This document shows positions 1-9,422 of a stretch of 64,000 nt of DNA, in pieces. The DNA is from Psychrobacter sp. UBA3480. GTDB taxonomy: Bacteria > Pseudomonadota > Gammaproteobacteria > Pseudomonadales > Moraxellaceae. The DNA lies in assembly GCF_002377945.1 (NCBI RefSeq), contig NZ_DFQV01000002.1:41498-105497 (forward strand), in the 5' to 3' direction. The notes below the pieces were generated by a model. That model had not been told where the DNA came from. It made no database searches and saw nothing but the letters and a program-made list of their open reading frames with translations. Positions within the stretch are counted from its first letter, which is position 1, and every line of letters starts with the position of its first letter. Both the position numbers and the translations under genes were made by a program.

Positions 1-80
1 CTGCTTTATCAAACATTAGGTCTTTAATAAAGCAGTCACTAACCATGGGCTTTGAATACATTCTTAATTAGGGAACACTT

Positions 81-824
81 ATGACATCTTTAACCAACGC
101 AAAAGCATTATCTACCTTTGCTGTTTTAGGCTTATTTGCACTACCTACAGTCGCCATGGCAGATATGACAGAAGGGCTATATGGCACGGCACAACTGGGC
201 TATAGTATTGCGGACACTGATTCAAAAGCTTACGGTAATAACATTGCAACCGATGACGATTTTCCAAGTTCATTTGAAGCTGATAATAGTATGGTCGGCG
301 GTATAGGATTGGGTTATCAGTTTAACCGGAACCTACGTATAGAAGGTCGATTGGCAAAACGTAGCTTTGATATTGATGACTCACGCTACGGTACAGGCGC
401 TCGTGATGGCGAGCAATACATTTTAGACGGTGAGTTTGAAAGCTTAACGATGACTCTTGAAGGGTTTTATGATTTCCCTATTAGTGCCTCATTTACCCCT
501 TACGCTAAGGCAGGTATTGGACTCTCAAAAAATGACTATTCTGCTCGTTTGGGCGGAACTGGCGTAGCAGGGTTTGACGCATTTGATAGCAAAGCAGATG
601 GCTATTATGACAACTACGCTGATGGCGACTCTAGCGAATTTACATGGAATATCGGAGCAGGTGCGAGCTATGCATTGACCCCAAGTACCCATTTATATGG
701 AGAGTATCAATACATCGATTTTGGCGGCGACGTACAAACAGGGCAAGACGGCTTCAGCGATGGCTTTGAGATCAACGACGCTTCTGCTCATGAATTTAAC
801 TTAGGCTTACGCTATCAGTTTTAA
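81..824 (+). CDS. Outer-membrane beta-barrel protein (OmpA/Opa-like barrel)
   Basis: A 247-residue exported protein with a signal peptide that probably ends at VAMA (residue 27). The rest is short alternating hydrophobic/polar strands (YGTAQLGYS, GGIGLGYQF, YAKAGIGLS, FNLGLRYQF) and the last residue is Phe, as expected for BAM-inserted barrels. The size and C-terminus fit the eight-stranded outer-membrane barrel family (OMP_b-brl). Acidic loops rich in Asp/Gly/Tyr would be extracellular. AGGGAAC lies upstream of the ATG. Its ligand or role cannot be read from the sequence. It stands alone, with a MITE-like element directly downstream. Confidence 0.8.
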   Translation: MTSLTNAKALSTFAVLGLFALPTVAMADMTEGLYGTAQLGYSIADTDSKAYGNNIATDDDFPSSFEADNSMVGGIGLGYQFNRNLRIEGRLAKRSFDIDDSRYGTGARDGEQYILDGEFESLTMTLEGFYDFPISASFTPYAKAGIGLSKNDYSARLGGTGVAGFDAFDSKADGYYDNYADGDSSEFTWNIGAGASYALTPSTHLYGEYQYIDFGGDVQTGQDGFSDGFEINDASAHEFNLGLRYQF

Positions 825-849
825 GGTTTTGTAATTTATTAACTTATCT

Positions 850-1023
850 TAGGGCGTGTCCTCAATTCAAACGAGTGTCCTCTAAATGGGCTAAAAACAG
901 CTAAATTTTGCCAAGCATCGTCAAATAGTTGGTCAATATCTCGATATTATCTGCACTATTTTCCTCGTTTGACGGCAATTTATCTCATTTTTATCACCAT
1001 TTTTAAAATGAGGACACGCCCTA
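850..1023. mobile_element. MITE-like element with perfect terminal inverted repeats and TA target duplication
   Basis: The element runs 852-1021 and has no ORF. Its ends are AGGGCGTGTCCTCA (851-864) and the exact reverse complement (1009-1022), and TA lies on each side (850-851 and 1022-1023). A second internal inverted repeat, CAAACGAG (868-875) and CTCGTTTG (964-971), would extend the fold. About 170 bp, non-coding, with TIRs and a TA duplication is the architecture of a non-autonomous element mobilised in trans by an IS630- or IS5-type transposase. No transposase is present in the window. Confidence 0.7.
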
Positions 1024-1096
1024 GTCTCGATATTTCATCTATATCTAAATACTTAAAACAAATTCTAAATCATCAATCTATCCAAAAGGTATTACT

Positions 1097-1537
1097 ATGA
1101 AGATTTCAAAAGCTGCTTTATTAACCACTGTTGTTATTAGTACATTTGCATTGACCGCTTGCAACAACTTACAACCTGCTCATCAAGCTCAAAAGCATAC
1201 ACAGCATAATAGCCATCATCAAGGTGCTGACGTAGTATCAAATGCTAAAGTGATTGAGATTGCCTCTTTCAAACTTAAACCTAGTATCTCTTACGATGAT
1301 TTTGCCGTTCTTGATCATAGCGTTGAGGTCAATCATGTGGCAAAACAAAAAGGCTTTGTATCTCGTGAGTCAGCAATGGGCGAAAACGGCGAATGGGTGG
1401 TTGTGGTGCATTGGGAAACGTTAGCGGATGCGGATGCTTCCATGACAAGTTTTACTAAAACACCTATGGCAGCTGAATTTATGGGCAGTATAGATTTGAA
1501 GACGATGGCAATGAATCGCTATACCTTAGTAGATTGA
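1097..1537 (+). CDS. Lipoprotein with antibiotic-biosynthesis-monooxygenase-like domain
   Basis: A 146-residue protein with a lipobox (LTAC, Cys22), so probably a lipid-anchored periplasmic protein. A His/Gln-rich linker (about 25-45) precedes a C-terminal domain (about 48-146) with the pattern of the ABM ferredoxin-like dimeric alpha/beta barrel: VIEIASFKLKP, GFVSRES, WVVVVHWETLADADAS. A lipoprotein form of this normally cytoplasmic fold is unusual. The His-rich linker could bind metal, but that is a guess. Substrate and reaction are unknown. It is a single gene between the MITE-like element and a hairpin. Confidence 0.65.
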   Translation: MKISKAALLTTVVISTFALTACNNLQPAHQAQKHTQHNSHHQGADVVSNAKVIEIASFKLKPSISYDDFAVLDHSVEVNHVAKQKGFVSRESAMGENGEWVVVVHWETLADADASMTSFTKTPMAAEFMGSIDLKTMAMNRYTLVD

Positions 1538-1580
1538 TTTGAAATAAACAGCAATTTCAATCAATTGCAAACCAGTAGCT

Positions 1581-1610
1581 CGATTAGGGTTTATCTATTA
1601 ACCCTAATCG
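1581..1610. repeat. Perfect 11-bp inverted repeat (hairpin) between two genes
   Basis: CGATTAGGGTT (1581-1591) and AACCCTAATCG (1600-1610) are exact complements around an 8-nt loop. It lies 44 bp downstream of the lipoprotein stop and 37 bp upstream of the oxidoreductase start. No U-tract follows on either strand, so a classic intrinsic terminator is not supported; an operator or 3' stabilising hairpin is equally possible. Confidence 0.45.
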
Positions 1611-1647
1611 ACGTTCATTCTAGTTAAGAGAATCAAAGAGGTGCACT

Positions 1648-2496
1648 ATGAAAATCGCAGTTACAGCCGCTAATGGAAAACTAGGGTCTGCCATTATTGA
1701 GAATCTACTACAGGCGCATGCCGCGACAGACATCGTGGCGCTGGCACGCACTCCTGCCAAAGCTGAGTTTTTGACCAAGCAGTATGGCATAGAGGTCAGA
1801 GCAGGTGATTATGATGATGTACAACAGCTTGAGAATTCATTACAAGGTATAGATAGCGTTTTACTGGTGTCTAGTATGGATGAGCCTGCTAAGCGTATTG
1901 GTCAGCACCGCAATGTCATTGAGTCTGCGAAAAAAAATGGTGTGACAAAAATCGTGTATACCAGTATTCAGGGTTCTAGTACTCAAACTGCGTTTGCGCC
2001 GATTGTTAAGAGTAATCAGCAAACAGAACAAGATATCAAAGATAGTGGTCTCAATTGGGTGATAGGCCGTAATGGTATCTATATCGAGCCTGATGTGGAT
2101 TATATCGATAGCTATAAGGCGCAGGGTGAGATTGCCAACTGTGCAGGTGAGGGTAAGTGTGGCTATACCACTCATGAAGAATTGGCGGTCGCTTATAGCC
2201 AAATGCTAATCAATGCTAAGCACAATGCCAATACTTATAATTTAAATGGTGAATCCATTACCCAGAAGCAGCTCACTCAGTACTTGAATGACAGGTTTGG
2301 TACAACGTTTAGTTATCGTCATATGACCGTGGAGGCGTACAAACAAGACCGTATTGATGAACTAGGCGAGTTTATCGGTACAGTGATCGCTGGTATTTAC
2401 GAGCAAATAGCAATAGGTGCTATGCACAACCAAAGCGATTTTGCCAAGGTAGTGGGGCGCGAACATATGAGCTGGACTGAGTACTTTAATAATTAA
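1648..2496 (+). CDS. NmrA/SDR-family NAD(P)-binding oxidoreductase
   Basis: A 282-residue atypical short-chain-dehydrogenase fold. The N-terminal Rossmann loop TAANGKLG (residues 6-13) follows the first beta strand. Next come a DYDD segment typical of the NmrA/QorB branch (GDYDDVQQLENSLQGID), a VLLVSS strand and the C-terminal helical part. These proteins act as NAD(P)-dependent quinone or carbonyl reductases, or as redox sensors. The length matches QorB-like proteins (about 280-290). AGAGG lies upstream of the start. A glutathione S-transferase gene follows in the same direction after about 75 bp, suggesting a shared detoxification role (inference). Confidence 0.75.
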   Translation: MKIAVTAANGKLGSAIIENLLQAHAATDIVALARTPAKAEFLTKQYGIEVRAGDYDDVQQLENSLQGIDSVLLVSSMDEPAKRIGQHRNVIESAKKNGVTKIVYTSIQGSSTQTAFAPIVKSNQQTEQDIKDSGLNWVIGRNGIYIEPDVDYIDSYKAQGEIANCAGEGKCGYTTHEELAVAYSQMLINAKHNANTYNLNGESITQKQLTQYLNDRFGTTFSYRHMTVEAYKQDRIDELGEFIGTVIAGIYEQIAIGAMHNQSDFAKVVGREHMSWTEYFNN

Positions 2497-2570
2497 TAAG
2501 ACCGCGCATACTCAAGCTAAATATTATTTGAACGCTCTTTGATGTAATGCAAAATGTAAGGAAGACTACT

Positions 2571-3317
2571 ATGCCTATGATTACGCCTACGAATAAATCC
2601 GTTACCAAATTCGAAGGTTTACACTTGTATCACGCGCCATTTTCCAACTGTGCTATGCGCGTAAGGATTGCATTAGCGGAGAAGCAGCTAGAGCGGACAA
2701 GCCATCTTATTGATCTATCCAAAGGTGAACAGCGTAGCAAGCAATATCTAGGAATCAATCCTAATGGTGTGGTACCAACCTTGGTAGATGAGGGTGTGGT
2801 TATTATTGATTCGACCGATATCATTGATTATTTAGACACCACCTATGAACCCAATTCGTTGCGTCCTGATAGTGAAGCTGAAATGCAGGCCATGTATGAT
2901 TGGATGCATATGGCAAAAGATAATCATCTGTCCATAAAAACTTATATGTATTATAAATTAGGTGCCACGGGTCTTAGCGAAGAAGAGCTAACAGAATATC
3001 GCAAAAACCAAACTTACGACAAAGCACTGTTAGCGTTTCACGAGCATCGTAGTACACATGGTTTTAGTCAAGAGGATATTGATAAGGCTACCGCAGTTCT
3101 TGATGACTGTTTTGCAAAAATGGACGTGCGTCTCAAAGATCATGATTGGCTAGTTGGCGACGCCTTTTCATTGGCGGATATTACTTGGATTCCGCAATTG
3201 GTTGTTTTAGGTAGAGCAGGCTATCCTTTTGCTCAGTATGCACACTTTGAGCGCTGGAAAAATACAATTGTGGCACGCCCTAGTTTTAAACAAGCAGTGA
3301 CTGATTGGTTGAAGTAG
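2571..3317 (+). CDS. Glutathione S-transferase family protein
   Basis: The N-terminal thioredoxin-like domain includes LYHAPFSNCAMRVRIAL, the GST active-site loop with a Ser/Asn-Cys pair, and NPNGVVPTLVDEG, the cis-Pro motif that binds glutathione. DSTDIIDYLD is the gamma-glutamyl-binding segment. The all-helical C-terminal domain contains WLVGDAFSLADITWIP. A longer frame starts at 2547, but AAGGAAG at 2558-2564 correctly precedes the ATG at 2571, giving 248 residues. Substrate is unknown; a stress or detoxification role is suggested by the preceding oxidoreductase. A terminator follows. Confidence 0.8.
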   Translation: MPMITPTNKSVTKFEGLHLYHAPFSNCAMRVRIALAEKQLERTSHLIDLSKGEQRSKQYLGINPNGVVPTLVDEGVVIIDSTDIIDYLDTTYEPNSLRPDSEAEMQAMYDWMHMAKDNHLSIKTYMYYKLGATGLSEEELTEYRKNQTYDKALLAFHEHRSTHGFSQEDIDKATAVLDDCFAKMDVRLKDHDWLVGDAFSLADITWIPQLVVLGRAGYPFAQYAHFERWKNTIVARPSFKQAVTDWLK

Positions 3318-3378
3318 AGATGAGTGACGACAGCAGTAAGACTATAATAAAATGCACTTTAAAAGAGTATCTCAAACT

Positions 3379-3419
3379 AAAAAAATCACCCTAACTTGAA
3401 CAGTGAGGGCGATTTTTTT
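3379..3419 (+). terminator. Rho-independent terminator after the GST gene
   Basis: AATCACCCT and AGGGCGATT form an imperfect stem around a 13-nt loop. A-rich sequence precedes it and a run of seven T follows, so it could work in both directions. The sequence is nearly the same as the terminator at 22188-22227 after maeA. Confidence 0.75.
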
Positions 3420-3534
3420 ATGTGCATCGACATAAACTTATAACGTCTGTAAATCCATCGAAGCGAGGTGCGTTCATGGTTCTTTGGACTATTAGTAGTA
3501 ATCATTGCTAAAATATAAATGTGAATTAAGGCAT

Positions 3535-4995
3535 CTATTTGATGAACATAGACATAAATTTATTAAAGACAACTCCATAAGGAGGTTGTAATAAATTCAT
3601 AGCATTTATTTTGGGCTGGACCAAAATGGGTTTCATATGACTAAAGCGTTCAAAGCCAATCTTACCGTGGTAAGCTCCTATACCGGAATGTCCAACCCCG
3701 CCAAAAGGCAATTCATGCTGCAGGGCATGTAATACAATCTCATTAATACAGACACCGCCAGATACCGTATGGGAGCGAATACGCTTAATATCCTTTTCTG
3801 AATTTCCGAATATATATAACGCTAATGGTCTAGGGCGTTCATTGATAAATGCGATAGCTTCATCTAACTCTTCATAATGTATGAGTGGTAGTACTGGTGC
3901 AAATATTTCATTTTGCATTAATGCACTATCTAATGTAGGTTCAGTTACGATAATAGGAGGCATTAAGCGTGAGTTGATATCTGGTTTCACTTCAGTTGTA
4001 TGGTGAACATTCTCTTTCGGTATTTCGTCTAGATACTTTTGAACTCTAACAAACTGAGCACTATTGATAATGTGGGTATAGTCCTTGTTTGTCGTGATTT
4101 TTGGGTAATGCTTTTGCATCCATTTCTTGGCTAGACTAGTAAACTGCTCATGATACTTGCGATTTAACAGTACATAGTCAGGTGCTATACAAGTTTGTCC
4201 AGCATTTAGCGCTTTACCCGTCATGATTCTATTTACAGCACTTTCTAAGTTGGCATTATCTAGTACAATCACCGGAGATTTACCACCGAGCTCAAGAGTA
4301 ACTGGCGTTAGATTCGGAGCCGCTGCTGCCATGACTTTTTTGCCTACTTCTGTAGAGCCGGTATAAATCAAATGATCGAAAGGAAGCTCACTAAAAGCCA
4401 CCGCGATATCAACATCACCTACAACAACATTTATCATCTCTGGTGAGAAATGTTTTTCAATAGCTTCAGCAAATGCCTGAGCAAATTTTGGCGCAGCTTC
4501 ACTCATTTTGACCATAATACGGTTTCCCGCTGTAATAGCATCTATCATTGGACCAATCGCTAAATATAGTGGATAGTTCCAAGGGACCATGATACCCACT
4601 ACGCCCAATGGTTGCGGTTCTATTTCATTACGAGCTGGCAAGTAAACAGCTGAAACAGGCGCCTTTCGAGTTTTCATCCAAGACTCACCATGTTTCTTTG
4701 CATGACTGATACTTGTAAAACTTGAAAATAATTCGGCAAACTTAGTTTCACCTTCACTACGTTGACCAAAATCTGCATTGATAGCACTAGTAAGTTTATC
4801 CTTATTTTTACTTAATAAGGTTTCAAGAGTTTCAAGTTGAGATTTTCTAGTATCCCAGTCAGTTATAGGTTCTTTGCGACTCAGTTTTTGCAGTCTCAAA
4901 AACTGGGTTTGTAGATCTTTCTTGTTGGTAATGATTGCGGGTGAGCTACTTACCGAAGAGCTGTTATCAATTTGAGTGCTATCCATCGTTTTCAT
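3535..4995 (-). CDS. Coniferyl-aldehyde-dehydrogenase-type NAD(P)+ aldehyde dehydrogenase
   Basis: A 486-residue ALDH-superfamily enzyme that oxidises an aldehyde to the acid with NAD(P)+. Visible catalytic parts are PWNYP (Asn140), VKMSE (Lys163), LELGGKSP (general base Glu235) and NAGQTC (nucleophile Cys269). The C-terminal YGVVFNK segment and overall pattern match the coniferyl aldehyde dehydrogenase / class-3-like branch rather than betaine-aldehyde dehydrogenases. It lies 113 bp downstream of the GMC flavoprotein on the same strand, so alcohol to aldehyde to acid oxidation is the likely joint function. The true substrate (aromatic, terpenoid or fatty aldehyde) cannot be read. Confidence 0.85.
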   Translation of the reverse strand: MKTMDSTQIDNSSSVSSSPAIITNKKDLQTQFLRLQKLSRKEPITDWDTRKSQLETLETLLSKNKDKLTSAINADFGQRSEGETKFAELFSSFTSISHAKKHGESWMKTRKAPVSAVYLPARNEIEPQPLGVVGIMVPWNYPLYLAIGPMIDAITAGNRIMVKMSEAAPKFAQAFAEAIEKHFSPEMINVVVGDVDIAVAFSELPFDHLIYTGSTEVGKKVMAAAAPNLTPVTLELGGKSPVIVLDNANLESAVNRIMTGKALNAGQTCIAPDYVLLNRKYHEQFTSLAKKWMQKHYPKITTNKDYTHIINSAQFVRVQKYLDEIPKENVHHTTEVKPDINSRLMPPIIVTEPTLDSALMQNEIFAPVLPLIHYEELDEAIAFINERPRPLALYIFGNSEKDIKRIRSHTVSGGVCINEIVLHALQHELPFGGVGHSGIGAYHGKIGFERFSHMKPILVQPKINAMNLLQPPYGVVFNKFMSMFIK

Positions 4996-5017
4996 CCTTG
5001 AAATGTTTTATGAAATT

Positions 5018-5054
5018 ATCCTAGGAGGATGGCATATAACCATACTCCTAGGAT
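5018..5054. promoter_or_regulatory. Inverted repeat with two TCCTAGGA palindromes upstream of the ALDH gene
   Basis: ATCCTAGGAG (5018-5027) and CTCCTAGGAT (5045-5054) are exact complements 17 nt apart, and each contains the self-palindrome TCCTAGGA. It sits just upstream of the ALDH start (4995). CCTAG/CTAGG also recurs at 6855-6870 upstream of the GMC gene. An operator read by the neighbouring AraC-type regulator is a reasonable inference; an mRNA hairpin is the alternative. Confidence 0.4.
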
Positions 5055-5108
5055 TTTGCGTAATTGAGATATTAATCTGGTAGTACTATTGCAGTAGTCA
5101 CTATCAAT

Positions 5109-6827
5109 TCAATACGCAACGCTTACATGGCCTTTAGCCACTACCATGTCGGGCATGTTTTCATTTAATTTAACGGAATCTTCAGTTTCAATAGTTGTGC
5201 TACCGTGGCTTAGATGAAAACGCTCCATCTTTATTTCCTGAGCAATTTTTTCTGCAATGGCTATCGTTGGAGCGTTAGTATTTGCACTATTAAGGTGAGG
5301 CATAATAGAGGCGTCCACAACACGTAGTCCGATTACACCTCTCACTTTGAGATCTAGATCCACCACGGATTCAGCATCTGAGCCCATCCTACACGTGCCT
5401 ACTGGATGATATATAGTGTCTGACTTATTGCGGATATAACCTAACAAGCCGTCTTTATCCAGTGCGAAAGCTGCATAGTCTTTAGTAATATATTTGGCAA
5501 TAGGTTGTTCTTGCATGATTTCGCGCGTACGTTGAGCACCTGCCACCATCATTTCCACATCTTTTGGATGGTCTAAATAGTTGGGATCAATTAGTGGCGC
5601 GGCATTTGGGTCAGAGGACGCGAGCTTTACGGTGCCACGGCTTTCAGGTCTGAGATAACAGCTATGAATAGATACCGCATATCCCCACTTAACTTGACGG
5701 CCATGATCGATGACTCTAGAGATAACAAAGTGAAGCTGGGTATCTGGCCAGTCTTTAGGTGTGGCATTTGTGGCACTAAAAAAAGCAGCTCCTTCAGCAA
5801 AATTGGTTGATAGCAGTCCAGTCCCATCCTTTCTCCAATCACGAGCTCCTTTCATGAGACTGATGCCGCCAGCAAAACCTACGCCAAATACGTCTTTTGT
5901 GTTCACCTCATAGTCAAACACAACATCAAGGTGATCTTGGAGATTTTCACCAACATTAGGAGAGTCATAGACAACACGAATACCGTGCTTTTCTAACTCT
6001 TCTTTAGGACCAATGCCTGATAGCATCAAAATCTTTGGAGAGCCAAAAGCACCAGCACACAGAATGACTTCTGCATTGGCCTTAATGGTATTTTCTTGAT
6101 TATCTTTGAGGTAAACCATTCCTGATGCTACTCTGTTCTCTATGAGAACGTGAGAAGCAATGGCACCTGTAATAATAGTTAGGTTGGGTCTGTCTTCTAC
6201 AGGGTGTAGGTAGGCGGCAGCAGCTGAACAACGCTGCCCTTGTTTTTCACCATGGAAATGAGTTAATTGGTAAAGGCCAGCTCCATCCTGCTTATCACCA
6301 TTGAAGTCGTCATTTCTATCTAAGCCATTCGCGATGCATGCATCGACAAAAGCATTAGTAATAGGCCGAGGGCTAAGAGGGTCGGCAACGTTTAACGGTC
6401 CACTGTCGCCATGAAAATGATTTGCACCACGGACATTGTTTTCTGCCTTTTTGAAATATGGTAAGAGTGAATCGTAACCCCAACCGTCACAGCCCTCATC
6501 AGCCCAGCGGTCATAATCTTTTGCACTACCACGGGTATAAACCATCGCATTAATAGCTGATGAGCCACCTAAGCACTTGCCACGAGGTTGATATCCAATA
6601 CGATTGTTTAGGTGTTTTTGGGTCACAGTACTGAGACACCAGTTGTTTATCTTAATGGGCTTGTCTCTCATTTGGGCAATAACTGCCGCAGGTAAACGTA
6701 CTACTAGATCTTTGCCATCACCCCCTGACTCTAAAAGGCACACTGTGACTTGAGGATCTTCACTTAATCGACTTGCCAACACGGATCCTGCAGATCCACC
6801 ACCAACGATAATATAATCAAATTCCAT
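5109..6827 (-). CDS. GMC-family FAD alcohol dehydrogenase (AlkJ/choline-dehydrogenase-like)
   Basis: A 572-residue flavoprotein oxidising an alcohol to an aldehyde, probably passing electrons to quinone. The FAD dinucleotide motif GGGSAGS is at 9-15, GMC signature 1 ([19 protein letters not shown]) at 83-101 and signature 2 ([16 protein letters not shown]) near 260. The active-site HPVGTCRMG (474-482) and the NAPT Asn follow. The core normally ends near EKIA (about 527); here about 45 polar residues follow, a longer tail than usual for the family. It is the first gene of the pair with the ALDH and is divergent from the AraC-type regulator. AlkJ-like rather than true choline dehydrogenase is favoured because no betaine genes are nearby. 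Confidence 0.85.
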   Translation of the reverse strand: MEFDYIIVGGGSAGSVLASRLSEDPQVTVCLLESGGDGKDLVVRLPAAVIAQMRDKPIKINNWCLSTVTQKHLNNRIGYQPRGKCLGGSSAINAMVYTRGSAKDYDRWADEGCDGWGYDSLLPYFKKAENNVRGANHFHGDSGPLNVADPLSPRPITNAFVDACIANGLDRNDDFNGDKQDGAGLYQLTHFHGEKQGQRCSAAAAYLHPVEDRPNLTIITGAIASHVLIENRVASGMVYLKDNQENTIKANAEVILCAGAFGSPKILMLSGIGPKEELEKHGIRVVYDSPNVGENLQDHLDVVFDYEVNTKDVFGVGFAGGISLMKGARDWRKDGTGLLSTNFAEGAAFFSATNATPKDWPDTQLHFVISRVIDHGRQVKWGYAVSIHSCYLRPESRGTVKLASSDPNAAPLIDPNYLDHPKDVEMMVAGAQRTREIMQEQPIAKYITKDYAAFALDKDGLLGYIRNKSDTIYHPVGTCRMGSDAESVVDLDLKVRGVIGLRVVDASIMPHLNSANTNAPTIAIAEKIAQEIKMERFHLSHGSTTIETEDSVKLNENMPDMVVAKGHVSVAY

Positions 6828-6854
6828 GATTAGTTAACTCCTTCCTTGGATTAT

Positions 6855-6870
6855 CCTAGCTACTACTAGG
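6855..6870. promoter_or_regulatory. CCTAG-N6-CTAGG palindrome in the GMC/AraC divergent region
   Basis: CCTAG (6855-6859) and CTAGG (6866-6870) flank CTACTA, within the 239-bp region between the divergent GMC and AraC-type genes. The half-site is the same as in the two palindromes upstream of the ALDH gene (5018-5054), so it may be a shared operator. T-runs follow on the + strand, but no + strand gene ends here, so a terminator role is less likely. Confidence 0.35.
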
Positions 6871-7066
6871 CTTTTTTTGCTAAAGTTAGATATTTAATCT
6901 AACGGGTCAAACAGTCAAAACACTGATAAAACTGATCAATATTTTTCATTCATGTACTTTTGTATAACCTACTATCACTTAGAAGTGTTTTAACCGTGCT
7001 GCTAAATACACTCCAAAAAGTGAACGGTAGTTTTAAATCAAGTCAAATTCAACACAGAGTAAATCT

Positions 7067-8128
7067 ATGGAACTCAATGAATATACGGTTCATAAGCTGA
7101 CAGCGCTCTGTTATAGAAAAGCCGTAGCAACATATCTAATACAGATAAATCGCTCATCTGATATACCCAAAATTATGTCACAATTTAGTGATCTCGATGA
7201 TTTTGAAGGCGATAGAATGCCACTAGCTGTCGTCACGAATGAGTTCAATTTGGCTACCTATTTCTTCCAAGATGATTATATAGGGCTAAAAGTTTTTAAC
7301 TATATCGAGATTGAGTCTCTTCCTTTTTATAAGGGAATAAGCCAATGTATCACTCCTCTAATAAATGCCAATATTGATATTCCTCTTATTGTTCTCTGCC
7401 GTTTGATTTCGCGTTACTTCAAAGTCATGACTGAATCAATCGAGGTTCATTTATTTGAGAGAAAAGATTTAATCCGTCTTGAGTTCAATCCAAGCGTTCC
7501 TGAACAGGTTAATAAACATCAAATTGATGGCATTATTTTTTCCGTTTATAAAATTATCTCGACATTTAGCTCCCTCAAACCTGTAGAGCTTACTTTGGCG
7601 CATCGGCAGTCTTCCCAAGGGTTTGAGCTATATAAACAGTTCTTAGGTGTTCCAGCAGAAATGTCTAAAACAGTCAATAGTTTAACGTATCGAATCGATA
7701 GGGCTGATCACATTTACTACTCATCGGAACACGCAAAAAACACTGTAGGAAGTACATTTTTTATCAACCCTTTGCATCATATGCTTGATAAGAACTTCAC
7801 CGATACCAGCTATACACAACGTTGTCAGCATATACTCATAACAATCATGGGTCTGCATGAGCCGACTCGTGAGCAAGTTGCTCAGGTGCTCAATATGAGT
7901 GTTAGTAGCTTGCAAAGGCGTCTAAGAGAAGAGGGTACTTCTTTTAAAGCGTTGCTATTGGAAGTTCGAAAAAAGTTAGTTTATAAATACTTAATAGAGC
8001 AGAGGTTATCAGCTACAGATACGGCATTTTTACTTGGTTATCATTCTAATAGTCAGTTTTTTGGTGCTTTTAAAAGTTGGTTTGGGATGACGCCAAGAGC
8101 ATATAAAGAATGTTATCTCAGTGACTAA
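7067..8128 (+). CDS. AraC-family transcriptional regulator
   Basis: A 353-residue regulator. The N-terminal two thirds have the pattern of the Arabinose_bd/OruR-type ligand domain (LPFYKGISQCITPLINANIDIPLIVL). The C-terminal about 90 residues hold two helix-turn-helix units: REQVAQVLNMSVSSLQRRL, and SATDTAFLLGYHSNSQFFGAFKSWFGMTPRAYKE split over the second helix pair. The FF-AFKxWFGMTPRAY signature is diagnostic. It is transcribed divergently from the GMC/ALDH pair, which it probably activates in response to the alcohol or a product, much as AlkR-type AraC proteins do in related bacteria (inference). Confidence 0.85.
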   Translation: MELNEYTVHKLTALCYRKAVATYLIQINRSSDIPKIMSQFSDLDDFEGDRMPLAVVTNEFNLATYFFQDDYIGLKVFNYIEIESLPFYKGISQCITPLINANIDIPLIVLCRLISRYFKVMTESIEVHLFERKDLIRLEFNPSVPEQVNKHQIDGIIFSVYKIISTFSSLKPVELTLAHRQSSQGFELYKQFLGVPAEMSKTVNSLTYRIDRADHIYYSSEHAKNTVGSTFFINPLHHMLDKNFTDTSYTQRCQHILITIMGLHEPTREQVAQVLNMSVSSLQRRLREEGTSFKALLLEVRKKLVYKYLIEQRLSATDTAFLLGYHSNSQFFGAFKSWFGMTPRAYKECYLSD

Positions 8129-8495
8129 CAGCTCGTTATATATATGCTTTGACTATAGCAGCGAGGGCATGATCATCCTTGATTTACTAACTGTATCGTA
8201 GGATATCTTTTGAAAGTAGGCATATTCAGGTCAAGGAAAGTTAATACTGTCTTAATTCGGGTCAAGGTTTATATGGTGCTAAAAATTCAGCGATGTCAGA
8301 CTCTATATAAAGACCGACATATAAAACGGTGATAAGCTATTGAGTACTTTTATGATCAAGTGATTAGCCAGTGCATCTCCCTTTGCTTGAGTTTGATATT
8401 AGTGATCAAACATAAAAAAAGCGCCCATTACAGGCGCTATTTTTTATTCTATTTAATAAGCAAAAATCATGATAGCTTTTTGGTAAAAACTATTT
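8129..8495. other. Intergenic region without a gene
   Basis: This 367-bp gap lies between two converging genes. No ORF with a plausible start was found on either strand. The only recognised element is the bidirectional terminator near its right end. Confidence 0.6.
8414..8446 (-). terminator. Bidirectional intrinsic terminator
   Basis: AGCGCC (8420-8425) pairs with GGCGCT (8433-8438). Seven A precede and a T-run follows, so it works on both strands. It mainly serves the leftward lipoprotein gene ending at 8496. Confidence 0.8.
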
Positions 8496-9422
8496 TTAGT
8501 AGTTGGCTTTGATTTGTGTTTCTAAAAAATTAGCCGCGACGTCATTGTACAGACTACAATAAACTTCTTCGATGTCAGGGTTAGTATTGAAATTCTCTTG
8601 GACTCCGCTTTGATTATAGAAAGCATCATATATCAAGCCGTTGTATCTAACAGCTGCCACGATTCCGCCATCTTCATCAGTATATCGAGCAGCTGGTAGC
8701 TCGTTGTCGATTCCGATGTTTTCTTTGACAAGATTGATGACAGTGTTATACGTTTTCTCGTTAGCAATCCACTCATCTATAGTCATGCTACCTTCATCTT
8801 CGTCTTCAGAAAAGGTGTAGAAATTTTGATTAGGTGTCTCTAGGAATATATAGCATTGAGAGCCATTAGGAAAAACAGGGTTAACACTGCTAGGAAAAGA
8901 AGATAAATCAGTGTCAATACCTGTTTTAGCGTTGGATGGCTGTTTGCCTACGCCTTCAAGGTCAAGGGTTACAATGTCATAAGTTGAATTGACGGAAGCA
9001 TTTCCTGAACGAATATTTAGCTTGAACGTATCACTATCCACAAAGCTAATCTTATAAAACTGACTATCAAAATCCTCAGGAACCGCAATGAACAAATTTT
9101 GGCCAGCGTAAAACTCTAATTCAGAGACATCACCTACGCTATCCTGATATGCAGTAGGTGAGCTTCCTACAATAGTAGATATTGTCTGCATTAAGCCGCT
9201 ATTGCTAAGTCTATAAGCGAGCTTACCCCATGCATTTTTGTACTCTCCATCGTTCACATCGGTAAAAGAGTCAAAGACTGTATAGCTTAGTTCATTATTA
9301 ACGATAGGACCACCATCGTCTCCATTGCTTGCGACGTACTGACCGTCACTATCTCCACCACATCCTGTAAGTACTAGAGCACTGGCCAATGCGAGGCCCG
9401 TATATAATTTATTGATTTGCAT
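8496..9422 (-). CDS. Hypothetical lipoprotein
   Basis: A 308-residue protein with a clear lipobox (LTGC, Cys20) followed by a Gly/Asp-rich flexible stretch. The mature part is acidic, strand-rich and contains two Cys outside the lipobox (QCYIFLE and VYCSLYN), which could form a disulphide. No family is recognised. The Asp after Cys20 is not directly at +2, so the +2 rule does not predict inner-membrane retention and outer-membrane sorting is likely (inference). It is a single gene with its own terminator. Confidence 0.65.
   Translation of the reverse strand: MQINKLYTGLALASALVLTGCGGDSDGQYVASNGDDGGPIVNNELSYTVFDSFTDVNDGEYKNAWGKLAYRLSNSGLMQTISTIVGSSPTAYQDSVGDVSELEFYAGQNLFIAVPEDFDSQFYKISFVDSDTFKLNIRSGNASVNSTYDIVTLDLEGVGKQPSNAKTGIDTDLSSFPSSVNPVFPNGSQCYIFLETPNQNFYTFSEDEDEGSMTIDEWIANEKTYNTVINLVKENIGIDNELPAARYTDEDGGIVAAVRYNGLIYDAFYNQSGVQENFNTNPDIEEVYCSLYNDVAANFLETQIKANY

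Noticed and set aside
1861..2202. Leftward 113-residue frame inside the NmrA-like gene
   Set aside because: It is fully antisense to a well-supported gene and has no family resemblance.
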